Shown here in pieces: positions 1 to 7,504 of a stretch of DNA of 38,469 nucleotides. This DNA comes from Gammaproteobacteria bacterium. GTDB lineage: Bacteria > Pseudomonadota > Gammaproteobacteria > SZUA-152. The position numbers and the translations under genes are program-made. Where the stretch lies: the NCBI GenBank assembly GCA_032250735.1, contig JAVVEP010000028.1:1-38469 (forward strand), in the 5' to 3' direction. The stretch's first letter is position 1. Each line of letters starts with the position of its first letter. The notes beneath the pieces are model-generated. The model was not told the DNA's origin. It made no database searches and saw only the letters and a program-made list of their open reading frames with translations.

Positions 1-41
1 CCTTGCAGCGAAACACCACAGGAACGCTGAACCCGTAAATA

Positions 42-1091
42 TTACCTTGAAGGAGCACTAGTTCCGGTTACTGGAGGTGCATCATCGTGCTGCGTGGGGA
101 TCGCCGTCCGTTTCGGTACCTGCTGGAGGTCCCAGTGTGAGATCGCCCAGCGGAGGATCTCTGCCGGGGCCGCATCGGCCAGCCCGGGCGGCGGTTGCTG
201 ACCCAGGAATGCCAGCGCCCTGCACAGGGTGGGGCCAGGCTGGCGGATATCAATGGCGGCGGCAAAGGTTTGCTTGCTGAGTTTCTGCCCCTGCCTATTG
301 GTGGCGACGGGCAGATGACAATAGGCCGGATGGGGCAGTCCCAGCCGTGTCTGCAGGTAACGCTGCGGTGGCGTGGAGGACAGCAGGTCCGTGCCGCGAA
401 CAATTTCGCTGATCTGCTGTTCCGCATCATCGACCACCACGGCCAGGTGATAGGCGAACAGGCCGTCGGCCCGTCGGACGACAAAATCACCCACTCCGGT
501 TTGCAGGGGCGTCTGTTGCGGGCCTTGCAGGGCATCGGTGAAGCTGTCGGTAAGGGGTGGTACCCGCAACCGAATGGCGCGTGCTGTGGTGCCGGGCGGT
601 AAGCCGTGACGACAGGTGCCGGGATAGATCATCGGCAGGGGGGCGTGTTCGTCAGCGGGATCGTCTGTGGTGTGGTCGGTAGACGGGTTTCGCTGGGCCG
701 TGCTGATAGCGCTGCGGGTGCAGCCACAGGGAAAACTGTCGCCCTGTTGTTGCAGTTGCAGCAGGGCGGCCCGGTAGGCATCGCTGCGTGCACTCTGGTA
801 GAGCACCGTGCCATCCCATTGCAGATTGTAGGCCTCCAGCGCGCGCAGGATCGCATCGGCGGCACCGGCCTGCTCGCGTGGGGGGTCGATATCCTCCATC
901 CGCACCCACCATTCCCCGCCCTGACTGCGGGCCTGCAGATAGCTGCCGAGGGCGGTAATCAACGAGCCGAAATGCAGGGGGCCGGTGGGCGAGGGCGCGA
1001 AACGTCCACGATAGGGCCGGGCCGGCCTTTTTGCGGAAGGCGCGGAAGGCGCGGATAGGGTGAAGGCGGATGGAACTTCATGCTCGCTCAT
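42..1091 (-). CDS. gluQ: Glutamyl-Q tRNA(Asp) synthetase
   Basis: Activates glutamate and attaches it to the queuosine base at the wobble position of tRNA-Asp, acting in the cytoplasm. It is a paralogue of the catalytic half of GluRS without the anticodon-binding domain, and the 349-residue length fits that. Seen in the sequence: an N-terminal RFAPSPTGPLHFGSL stretch with the HIGH-like motif, a zinc-binding set of cysteines (PCGC, then YPGTC), and the KMSKS-like QKLSK near residue 280. The reading frame is open upstream to position 1172, but the ATG at 1091 is preferred because it starts about 25 residues before the conserved RGRFAPSPTG block and the upstream part has no family character. No strong ribosome binding site is seen. 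It lies on the same strand as dksA, its usual neighbour, but here a divergent DUF3579 gene separates the two. The product name is secure; only the start is uncertain. Confidence 0.93.
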   Translation of the reverse strand: MSEHEVPSAFTLSAPSAPSAKRPARPYRGRFAPSPTGPLHFGSLITALGSYLQARSQGGEWWVRMEDIDPPREQAGAADAILRALEAYNLQWDGTVLYQSARSDAYRAALLQLQQQGDSFPCGCTRSAISTAQRNPSTDHTTDDPADEHAPLPMIYPGTCRHGLPPGTTARAIRLRVPPLTDSFTDALQGPQQTPLQTGVGDFVVRRADGLFAYHLAVVVDDAEQQISEIVRGTDLLSSTPPQRYLQTRLGLPHPAYCHLPVATNRQGQKLSKQTFAAAIDIRQPGPTLCRALAFLGQQPPPGLADAAPAEILRWAISHWDLQQVPKRTAIPTQHDDAPPVTGTSAPSR

Positions 1092-1230
1092 GACGTTTAT
1101 TGTACCAGTCCTATATTGTTTGCGAGCCCGGTCACTATTTTTACTCGGTGGGCCTAATAAAAAAATGGCCATGGACGATGTACAGGAGAGTGAGATATTT
1201 CAGGCGTAAGGAAACTGTGAGGAAACGAAG

Positions 1231-1545
1231 GTGAGTTGGTTAATTGAAGGTATAACGAATGACGGTCGGACCTTTCGACCCAGTGACTGGATCGATCGTG
1301 TATCCGGTGCAGTGGCAAGTTTTGGTCTGGATCATCGGCTGCGTTACGGCCCGGTGCGACCCTGTTTCATCGCTGGCAAACGCTGTCTGCTGATGGATAA
1401 ATCGCTGCAAAACGAGAATCCGGTCGCCTTTGAGTTTGTGCAGAGTTTTGTGCGCCTCAACGGTCTGCGTATGAGCGATTTCGAGGCGGCCAATAAACCG
1501 GCAGACCCGGATGGCCATGGATCCGTGTTGGGGGCCGTTGCCTAA
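1231..1545 (+). CDS. DUF3579 family protein
   Basis: A 104-residue protein that opens with MSWLIEGITNDGRTFRPSDW and continues with the RYGPVRPC and KRCLLMDKSL segments typical of DUF3579, a small family of proteobacterial proteins without an assigned function. The start is a GTG at 1231 with a purine-rich GAGGAAACGAAGG just upstream. No signal peptide or membrane segment is seen, so it is probably cytoplasmic. It stands alone between divergent gluQ and convergent dksA, and a strong terminator follows 80 bp after its stop, so it is probably transcribed on its own. I recognise the family by its sequence pattern only; I have no basis for a function. Confidence 0.82.
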   Translation: MSWLIEGITNDGRTFRPSDWIDRVSGAVASFGLDHRLRYGPVRPCFIAGKRCLLMDKSLQNENPVAFEFVQSFVRLNGLRMSDFEAANKPADPDGHGSVLGAVA

Positions 1546-1625
1546 GGATTTGATTTAGAGAGTGACCGGTTGCCGGCGGGATGCGGCAATGAGCGGTAGC
1601 AGCAGGAATCTGTAGGAGTTTCAGG

Positions 1626-1659
1626 AAAGCCACCCATCCGCGAGGATGGGTGGCTTTTT
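1626..1659 (+). terminator. Rho-independent terminator after DUF3579 gene
   Basis: A perfect 14-bp stem (1626-1639 with 1644-1657) closes a GCGA tetraloop, and the plus strand carries a run of five T at 1655-1659. It lies between the DUF3579 stop and the dksA stop. The minus strand has a shorter T run after the stem, so weaker termination of dksA transcripts is also possible. Confidence 0.9.
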
Positions 1660-1678
1660 CTATGGGGCGTGTCCCGGG

Positions 1679-2311
1679 TTATTTCCCGTATTGCTTTTCG
1701 CGGATCTCGTTGAGGGTTTTGCAATCGATGCACTGGGTCGCCGTGGGGCGTGCCTCCAGCCGACGAATGCCGATTTCTACCCCGCAATGCGAGCAGTAAC
1801 CGTAATCTTCTTCGAGGTCATCAAGGGATTCGTCGATCTTTTTGATCAGCTTGCGCTCCCGGTCGCGGGTGCGCAATTCCATGGCGAATTCGGATTCCTG
1901 GCTGGCGCGGTCATTCGGGTCAGGGAAGTTGGCCGCCTCATCCTGCATGTGGTGAACGGTCTCATCGACATTGGTCATCAACTGTCTTTTCCAGCCCTCA
2001 AGAATCATGCGGAAGTGCGCGATCTGATTCGGATTCATGTATTCCTCACCCTTCTTCTCCTTGTAAGGGGTGAAGTTGGTGAAGTTGCTGTCGTCCAGGA
2101 CGGGTGTGCTGACAGCGGGCGCGGCCTTTTTGGGCGCGGGCTTGGCGACGGTTTTTGCGGCGGGTTTTTTCACTGCGGCCTTTTTGGCCACCGCCTTGGT
2201 GGCGACGGTCTTTTTGGCCACGGCCTTCTTGGCCACGGCCTTTTTGGCGGTGGCGTCTTTGTTGACAGAACTCGTGGTTCCCTTTTTCTTAACAGCCTTT
2301 TTGACGGCCAT
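1679..2311 (-). CDS. dksA: RNA polymerase-binding transcription factor DksA with Lys/Ala-rich N-terminal extension
   Basis: DksA binds the secondary channel of RNA polymerase and, with ppGpp, adjusts promoter activity in the stringent response. The C-terminal 130 residues match the family closely: the coiled-coil tip with DPNDRAS, the [16 protein letters not shown] helix, and the four-cysteine zinc finger (CSHC and CIDC) ending [10 protein letters not shown]. The unusual part is residues 2 to about 75, a low-complexity run of KKAVAKK/KKTVATK units like histone H1 tails or AlgP. This makes the protein 210 residues, where about 150 is usual. The start at 2311 is chosen because AGGAG sits 8 bases upstream; the frame is open further upstream to 2395 but overlaps the promoter. 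The core is certain. The role of the basic tail, perhaps DNA binding, is inference. Confidence 0.95.
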   Translation of the reverse strand: MAVKKAVKKKGTTSSVNKDATAKKAVAKKAVAKKTVATKAVAKKAAVKKPAAKTVAKPAPKKAAPAVSTPVLDDSNFTNFTPYKEKKGEEYMNPNQIAHFRMILEGWKRQLMTNVDETVHHMQDEAANFPDPNDRASQESEFAMELRTRDRERKLIKKIDESLDDLEEDYGYCSHCGVEIGIRRLEARPTATQCIDCKTLNEIREKQYGK

Positions 2312-2366
2312 GGAACTGCTCCTATCTTCCTGACGCATGACGCCGGGTACAAAATTAAGGGCGCAT

Positions 2367-2395
2367 CTTATAGCAAAGATGGCATTTTTGCGCAA
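2367..2395 (-). promoter_or_regulatory. Probable sigma-70 promoter of dksA
   Basis: Read on the minus strand, TTGCGC (2395-2390) and TATAAG (2372-2367) are separated by exactly 17 bases. The -10 box is preceded by TGC, an extended -10. The bases after the -10 box are GC-rich (GATGCGCCC), like discriminators of stringently controlled promoters. The 5' leader would be about 50 bases. It is a consensus match by eye only. Confidence 0.55.
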
Positions 2396-2583
2396 ATTTA
2401 TTCGCCCCGCCGACTCGCCTGGTCACTGGCGGCATCGAGGGGAAGGGCGTGTGGGGCCTTGGTGCCGGGATCTTATGTGACGTTATTCGGCGCGCTATTG
2501 CGTAGTGGGGTAAGATATGCGGCCATTTGCGGCCAGATCAAGCGGCCAGACGTAATAATACTGACTGGGGAATCGATAAATAG

Positions 2584-3357
2584 ATGAATGAGTTAAAAGC
2601 CCTTTTGTTTGACGTGGACGGCACCCTCGCCGACACCGAGCGCGATGGCCATCGGGTCGCCTTTAACCGGGCCTTTGCGGATGCCGGCCTGGATTGGGAC
2701 TGGTCGCCGGAATTATACGGCCAGCTGCTGGCGGTGACCGGTGGCAAGGAACGTATCCGTTACTACCTCGATACCTTCAATCGCGACTTTGCCCGCCCTG
2801 CTGACCTGGATGATTTTATTCGCGGCCTGCACGCGGCCAAGACCGAGCACTACACCCGCATGCTGGCGGAGGGCGCCATTCCGCTGCGCAGCGGCGTGCG
2901 CCGTCTGCTGGAGGAGGCGCGGGCCGCCGGCATGCGTCTGGCCATCACCACCACTACCACCCCGGCCAATGTGGAGGCCTTGCTGGTCCATGCGCTGGCC
3001 GCGGATGCCATGAGCTGGTTCGAGGTGATTGCCGCCGGGGACATCGTGCCGGCAAAGAAACCGGCCCCGGATATCTATCTCTACGCCCTGCAGGCGATGG
3101 GCCTGGACCCGGCGGACGCCATCGCCTTCGAGGACTCGCACAACGGCATACGCTCGACGCGGGGCGCAAACCTGGCCACCATTATTACCGTCAACGGCTA
3201 TACCACCGGGGACGACTTTGACGGCGCCGCCATCGTGCTGGACCAGATGGGCGAGCCGAATGCACCCTTCACCGTACTACAGGGCGATGCGGGCGATGCC
3301 AGCTATCTGGATATGGCCCTGGTGCGCCGGCTGCACGCGGCCCAGTTTAACGACTAA
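2584..3357 (+). CDS. cbbY: CbbY-like HAD-superfamily phosphatase
   Basis: A 257-residue HAD hydrolase of the beta-phosphoglucomutase/CbbY subgroup. Motif I is FDVDGTLADTE with the nucleophile Asp10 and general acid Asp12. The helical cap follows and contains the GGKERIRYYLD segment typical of CbbY. Motif II is AITTTTT, motif III the lysine of PAKKPAPD, and motif IV is FEDSHNGIRS. In Calvin-cycle bacteria CbbY removes xylulose-1,5-bisphosphate, a dead-end inhibitor of Rubisco. Whether this organism has Rubisco is not visible here, so the substrate remains inferred and another sugar phosphate is possible. The ATG at 2584 is the natural start for motif I at residue 9. It is followed by an aminotransferase gene 46 bp downstream on the same strand. 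Confidence 0.82.
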   Translation: MNELKALLFDVDGTLADTERDGHRVAFNRAFADAGLDWDWSPELYGQLLAVTGGKERIRYYLDTFNRDFARPADLDDFIRGLHAAKTEHYTRMLAEGAIPLRSGVRRLLEEARAAGMRLAITTTTTPANVEALLVHALAADAMSWFEVIAAGDIVPAKKPAPDIYLYALQAMGLDPADAIAFEDSHNGIRSTRGANLATIITVNGYTTGDDFDGAAIVLDQMGEPNAPFTVLQGDAGDASYLDMALVRRLHAAQFND

Positions 3358-3385
3358 GGACTGAGGACTGAGGACTGAGGACTGT
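3358..3385 (+). repeat. Heptanucleotide tandem repeat GGACTGA x4
   Basis: Four head-to-tail copies of a 7-mer (3358, 3365, 3372 and 3379; the last has one change) begin directly after the cbbY stop codon and end 18 bases before the aminotransferase start. Such arrays can change copy number by replication slippage. Confidence 0.95.
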
Positions 3386-3403
3386 GAGTTTAGGGCTATA
3401 TTG

Positions 3404-4600
3404 ATGCAAAAATCTCAATCCCAACGAATGCCACGCATCGCCGATCGCATGGCCGGCATCGAGCCCTTCCACGTCATGGATCTGCTCGCCAGGGCCCGTG
3501 CGCTGGAGGCCCAGGGGCGGGATATCGTGCACATGGAGATCGGCGAGCCGGATTTTGAGACCCCGGCGCCGATCCGTGCCGCAGCCAGGCAGGCGGCGGA
3601 CGCCGGCCATACCCACTATACGCCCGCCATCGGCCTGCCCGCCCTGCGCGAGGCGATCAGCGCCTATTACCAGAACGACTACGGCGTATCGGTCGCACCG
3701 GAACGCATCATCATTACGCCCGGTGCCTCAGGCGCCCTGCTGCTGACCACGGGGGTGTTGATCAACCCTGGCGATCAGGTGCTGATGGCCGACCCCGGCT
3801 ATCCCTGCAATCGGCATTTCGTGCGCCTGATGGGGGGTGAGGCGGTGGGGATTGCGGTGGGCGCGGCCAGCGCCTACCAACTCACTGCCGCGCTGCTGGA
3901 CGCGCACTGGACGGATAAGACCGTTGCCGCCCTGCTGGCCTCTCCCTCCAACCCCACCGGCACCCTGGTGCCCACCGCCGCCCTGCGCGAGATGGCGGAG
4001 GCCGTCTCCGCCCGCGGCGGGCGGCTGATTGTCGACGAGATCTATCACGGCCTCACCTATGGCCATCCGGCCGGCAGCGTCGAGACGGCGCTGGGCCTGT
4101 CCGATGAGCTGTTCGTGGTCAACAGTTTCTCCAAGCAGTTCTGCATGACCGGCTGGCGGCTGGGCTGGCTGGTGGCCCCCCCGGCCTATGTGCGCGAGCT
4201 GGACAAGCTGGCGCAAAACCTGTTCCTCGCCCCGGCCACCCTCTCGCAGTACGCCGCCCTGGCCGCCTTTACGCCGCAGTCCCGCGAGATACTGGCGGGC
4301 TATCGCGAGGCCCTCCAGGCGCGGCGGGACTTCCTGTTGCCCGCGTTGCGTGGACTGGGTTTCGAGATCCCCGTCGAGCCCGCCGGTGCCCTGTATCTGT
4401 ACGCCGACTGTTCCCGCTTCACCACCGACAGTTATGTCTTTGCGCTGGAGCTGCTGGAGCAGGCCGGAGTCGCCATCACTCCCGGCAAGGACTTTGGCTC
4501 GAACCGGCCGGAGCGGCATGTCCGCTTTGCCTACACCACGGGGATGGATCGTCTGCAGGAGGGCGTCGAGCGGCTGGCGCGTTATCTTCAGGCCCGATAA
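3404..4600 (+). CDS. PLP-dependent class I/II aminotransferase
   Basis: A fold-type I aminotransferase of 398 residues. Seen: the N-terminal HMEIGEPDFETP, the substrate-loop HYTPAIGLPALREAI, the SPSNPTGT asparagine block, VDEIYHGL with the PLP-pyridine aspartate, and NSFSKQFCMTGWRLGW with the Schiff-base lysine at about residue 244, followed by an arginine near the C-terminus (VRFAY) for substrate carboxylate binding. The subfamily resembles aspartate or alanine aminotransferases, but the amino-acid substrate cannot be read from the sequence. A TTG at 3401 directly precedes the ATG at 3404, and another ATG lies at 3428 close to the conserved RIADRM segment; no good ribosome binding site decides between them. 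It may be co-transcribed with the upstream cbbY-like gene. Confidence 0.88.
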   Translation: MQKSQSQRMPRIADRMAGIEPFHVMDLLARARALEAQGRDIVHMEIGEPDFETPAPIRAAARQAADAGHTHYTPAIGLPALREAISAYYQNDYGVSVAPERIIITPGASGALLLTTGVLINPGDQVLMADPGYPCNRHFVRLMGGEAVGIAVGAASAYQLTAALLDAHWTDKTVAALLASPSNPTGTLVPTAALREMAEAVSARGGRLIVDEIYHGLTYGHPAGSVETALGLSDELFVVNSFSKQFCMTGWRLGWLVAPPAYVRELDKLAQNLFLAPATLSQYAALAAFTPQSREILAGYREALQARRDFLLPALRGLGFEIPVEPAGALYLYADCSRFTTDSYVFALELLEQAGVAITPGKDFGSNRPERHVRFAYTTGMDRLQEGVERLARYLQAR

Positions 4601-4826
4601 TTTGTCGCGCCCGGGTTGAACTTTCCGCCGAAGCCTGCGTCTGAGAAAAGGACTGGTGATGCTGCCTCGGACTACCGACAGCGCACAGCAAGGGTTTCAT
4701 GATATCTGTATTGCCCGGTGTCTGCCGCACGGTCTCGTGCAAAGACTCCTCCCCCCTAGTGTGGTGGGCGCCGGTGTGTTACAGGGGCATGGAACCCTTT
4801 TTTTTGCCCCCGATTTGCCCCGTGTT

Positions 4827-5561
4827 TCAGATGCCTTTCTTCCAGCGCTCCACCCACATCGCCGTGGCGCCGGCCACCGCCGCCGGCATCACCACAAAGT
4901 TGACCACCGGAATCAGCGTCGCGATGCTCACCGTGGCACCAAAACCCAGCGACATCAGGCGTTTTTCCCCCAGCCGGCGCTTCTGTTCGTCCGCCCGCAG
5001 GCCGTGATTGCCCATGGGGTAATCGGCGTATTCCACCGCCAGCATCCAGGCGCTGAAGGCCAGCCACAGGAAGGGGGCCGCGAGATTGAGCACGGGGATC
5101 AGGAACAGCAGCAAAAACGGGATCGACCAGGCGAGCAGATAGAGCAGTTTGCGCAGCTCGTCGATGATGGTGGGCACCAGCTCCGTGAGCAGCTTCTTCC
5201 AGCCGCCATCGGCCGGCGGCGACTCGCCGGTGAGGTGTCGCTCCACCGCCTCGGCCAGCAGGCTGTTGAAGGGGCTGGCAATCAGGTTGGCCAGCAGCGA
5301 AAACACATAAAACAGGATCAGCAGGGCCGCCAGGCCAAACAGCGCCCACAGCACCCATTCCAGCCACTGTAGCCACTCCGGCAAGACGGGCAGCAGCCAT
5401 TGCAGCAGGGCCTCAAACTGGCTGCTGCCAAACCAGATCAGCCCGGCAAACAGCAGGAGATTGATCAACAGCGGGATCACCACATAGCGTCGCAGCCCCG
5501 GCTGCACGATGAGTCGCAGGCCCTGAAAAAAATAGCCGATGCCGGAAAAGGGATTGCTCAT
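4827..5561 (-). CDS. cysZ: CysZ-like sulfate permease (EI24 family)
   Basis: A 244-residue inner-membrane protein. Hydrophobic segments are seen around residues 25-45, 65-95, 140-175 and 210-230. CysZ mediates sulfate entry that feeds assimilatory sulfur metabolism. Family features include the N-terminal NPFSGIGYFFQGLRLI, LLANLIASPFNSLLAE after the second hydrophobic block, and the EYADYPMGNHGL segment with following basic residues. Length agrees with known CysZ (about 250). Its ATG overlaps the stop of the upstream FGGY kinase gene by 4 bases (ATGA), so the two are translationally coupled. No cys biosynthetic genes are near. The 226 bp downstream, to the aminotransferase stop, contain a run of T but no convincing terminator hairpin. 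Confidence 0.88.
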   Translation of the reverse strand: MSNPFSGIGYFFQGLRLIVQPGLRRYVVIPLLINLLLFAGLIWFGSSQFEALLQWLLPVLPEWLQWLEWVLWALFGLAALLILFYVFSLLANLIASPFNSLLAEAVERHLTGESPPADGGWKKLLTELVPTIIDELRKLLYLLAWSIPFLLLFLIPVLNLAAPFLWLAFSAWMLAVEYADYPMGNHGLRADEQKRRLGEKRLMSLGFGATVSIATLIPVVNFVVMPAAVAGATAMWVERWKKGI

Positions 5562-6883
5562 GGTGAAGGGCTCCTGGAGGGCTGAGAACCTGCAGCCAGC
5601 AGGGCGGCCCCAAAGGCCGCCTCGGTGTGTGCGGCGTCCTGCATCGGGGTCTGTAAATACTGATGACGGATCTGTGTCCAGGCCGCGTTGCCGGCACCAC
5701 CGCCGGTGGTGCGCACGGAGACCGGGTACGGCGCCCCCAGCTCGGCGAGCAGGCGATAGGCGCGGGCCTCGATGGCCGCGATGCCCTCTAACAGACCCTG
5801 CAAGAATAGCCGCTCATCGTCGGGGCGGGGGCTGAGGCGCGGCGCGAGCCGGGCATCGTTAATGGGAAAGCGCTCGCCGATGGCGGGCAGGGGATAATAG
5901 TCCAGCCCACTGTGGTATCGGCCCTGCGGGTCGGGGACGATCTGGGCGCTCAGGGCCTGCAGTTGTGTATCACTGAAATACTGCCGCAAGACCGCGCCGC
6001 CACTGTTGGAGGCCCCGCCCACCAGCCAGCGTTGCCGGCCGTCCACCATCAGCGGCTGGCTGTAGACGCCGTAGTCCGCGGCGAAGATCGGCTGCTCGGC
6101 GATGACTTTGACCACCAGGGTGGAGCCCAGCGCGGTCACGGCCTCGCCCACCGCATGGGCCCCGGTGGCCATAAATGAGGCAGTGCTGTCGGTGGTGCCG
6201 GCCACGATGCGGGTGTCCCCGGCCAGCCCAAAACGCTGTGCAAGCTCGTGGCGGATCGGGCCGATGGGCGTGCCGGGGGCGATGACCGTCGGCAGCAGCT
6301 GTGGTGGCAGCTCGAGCGCGGCCAGCCACGTCGGCCAGCCCGGTTGCCCGGCATCGAAGCCCAGCTTGAGCGCGTTGTTGTAATCGCTGATGCCGAACCG
6401 GCCGCACAGCCGGCCGGCAATCCAGTCGGCCTGATGCAGCAGGTGGTCGGCGGCGGCGGTCTGGCCGTGGTCTTTGAGCCACAGCAGTTTGGCCAGGGCG
6501 CAGCTGGCGCCCTGGGCGGCGGTGTTGTCGGGCGCGACCCGGGCGATGGCCGCCGCCTGGCCGCTGGCGCGGGCATCGTTATACATCAGAGCGGGGCCGA
6601 GCGGGGTGCCGTTGCGATCGGTTAGCAGCACCGTGGCCGAGGTGCCGTCCACGGCGATGGCCGTCACTTGATCAGCGTTGATGTTTGCGGTGAGTGAATC
6701 GAGACAGTCGCAAACAGCGACCCACCATAGCTCAGGGTCCTGTTCGACGTGTGTACCACTGCGATTCGGCGCAGACAGATCCACGGCGGCCTCGGCGTGG
6801 AGGTTGTGATGCTCATCAATGGCAACGGCCCGGACGCCGGAGGTGCCTAGATCGATGCCGATGAATAGGGGGGAATGGTTCAT
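5558..6883 (-). CDS. FGGY-family carbohydrate kinase (ribulokinase-like)
   Basis: Phosphorylates a sugar or sugar alcohol with ATP. The 441 residues show the two actin-like FGGY domains: IGIDLGTSGVRAV at the N-terminus (phosphate loop), AVDGTSATV, the MYNDARASGQA segment, GTTDSTASFMATGA in the second domain, and TTGGGAGNAAWTQI near the C-terminus for adenosine binding. It is shorter than xylulokinase or glycerol kinase (about 490-500) and is closest in feel to the short D-ribulose kinases of cyanobacteria and plants; the substrate is therefore inferred as a pentulose. The start ATG at 6883 lies 7 residues before the phosphate loop. The gene is the first of a coupled pair with cysZ. Its promoter region, if directly upstream, would lie in the repeat block at 6891-7145. 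Confidence 0.82.
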   Translation of the reverse strand: MNHSPLFIGIDLGTSGVRAVAIDEHHNLHAEAAVDLSAPNRSGTHVEQDPELWWVAVCDCLDSLTANINADQVTAIAVDGTSATVLLTDRNGTPLGPALMYNDARASGQAAAIARVAPDNTAAQGASCALAKLLWLKDHGQTAAADHLLHQADWIAGRLCGRFGISDYNNALKLGFDAGQPGWPTWLAALELPPQLLPTVIAPGTPIGPIRHELAQRFGLAGDTRIVAGTTDSTASFMATGAHAVGEAVTALGSTLVVKVIAEQPIFAADYGVYSQPLMVDGRQRWLVGGASNSGGAVLRQYFSDTQLQALSAQIVPDPQGRYHSGLDYYPLPAIGERFPINDARLAPRLSPRPDDERLFLQGLLEGIAAIEARAYRLLAELGAPYPVSVRTTGGGAGNAAWTQIRHQYLQTPMQDAAHTEAAFGAALLAAGSQPSRSPSP

Positions 6884-6890
6884 TTTTCTT

Positions 6891-7145
6891 TCCCCTCACC
6901 CCAGCCCTCTCCCCCAGGGGGGCGAGGGGGTAAAAGACGACTGTGTTTTGAGATGTAGGAATGTATCACTACTGGCTTCGTCATTCCCTCTTCCCCAGGG
7001 GGCGAGGGGGTAAAAGACGACTGTGTTTTGAGATGTAGGAATATATCACTACTGTCTTCGTCATCCCCTCTCCCCTTTGGGGAGAGGGTTAGGGTGAGGG
7101 GTTTCATTCATCCCCTTTGGGGAGAGGGTTAGGGTGAGGGGTTTC
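6891..7145. repeat. REP-like G/C-rich repeat block with nested tandem duplications
   Basis: Composite of short palindromic units of the CCCTCACCC...CTCTCCCC type that occur widely in proteobacterial intergenic DNA. One unit at 6892-6930 points one way. Two units at 7071-7101 and 7111-7141 point the other way and form a 40-bp tandem repeat (TTTGGGGAGAGGGTTAGGG and neighbours). Between them an 80-bp sequence is tandemly duplicated (about 6919-6990 and 6999-7070) with three differences. The last unit extends into the 3' end of the DUF559 reading frame. Confidence 0.9.
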
Positions 7146-7487
7146 ATTCAATGCACAGAAAATCACCTCGAGCACAGTTTCAGTTTCTGTCAGCACTTCA
7201 TTATTCCAAAACCGCAGCACCCGAAATCCCTGAGCTTCTAAAAAGGTAGTCCGTTTTTCGTCTTGCGTTTGTCGTTCGGCATGTTGCCCACCGTCTGCCT
7301 CAACGATGAGCTTCTTCTCCAAACAAACGAAATCGACAATATAGGGTGGAATGGGGTGTTGGCGACGAAATTTGGCATTGAGGATTTGCCGATTACGAAG
7401 TCGTTGCCAAAGCGTTTGTTCAGCTTCCGTGGCCTGTTGGCGGAGGTCTTTGGCGAAGTCGTTTATTTGTCCGTGATTCACCGCCAT
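7104..7487 (-). CDS. DUF559 domain protein (Vsr/PD-(D/E)XK-like nuclease fold)
   Basis: A 127-residue protein with the DUF559 pattern: AEQTLWQRLRNRQ, then FRRQHPIPPYIVDFVC, then LIVEADGGQH, then the FLEAQGFRVLRFWNNEVL strand. The Asp of VDF and the Glu and Asp of VEADGGQH correspond to the catalytic acidic residues expected in this endonuclease-like fold. The family is related to Vsr-type nucleases, but its activity is not established. The domain ends at about residue 115 (VIFCALNE). The last 12 residues (TPHPNPLPKGDE) are encoded by the REP-like repeat, so the frame has run into repeat DNA until a chance stop. No clear ribosome binding site precedes the ATG at 7487. It lies 17 bp downstream of the queF stop on the same strand. 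Confidence 0.82.
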   Translation of the reverse strand: MAVNHGQINDFAKDLRQQATEAEQTLWQRLRNRQILNAKFRRQHPIPPYIVDFVCLEKKLIVEADGGQHAERQTQDEKRTTFLEAQGFRVLRFWNNEVLTETETVLEVIFCALNETPHPNPLPKGDE

Positions 7488-7504
7488 GATTGTAATACCG
7501 CTTT

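Noticed and set aside
195-1058. Plus-strand open frames opposite gluQ
   Set aside because: They result from high GC content; gluQ on the other strand has clear synthetase motifs over the same DNA.
1646-2587. Long plus-strand open frame opposite dksA
   Set aside because: It is antisense to the dksA gene, its Gly/Leu/Phe-rich repeats are the mirror of the KKAVAKK codons, and it has no family character.
3358-3385. CRISPR-like array
   Set aside because: The units are 7 bases without spacers, so this is a simple tandem repeat.
4790-4826. Terminator between the aminotransferase and cysZ genes
   Set aside because: A T run is present, but the preceding GGG/CCC pairing is too weak to form a stable hairpin.
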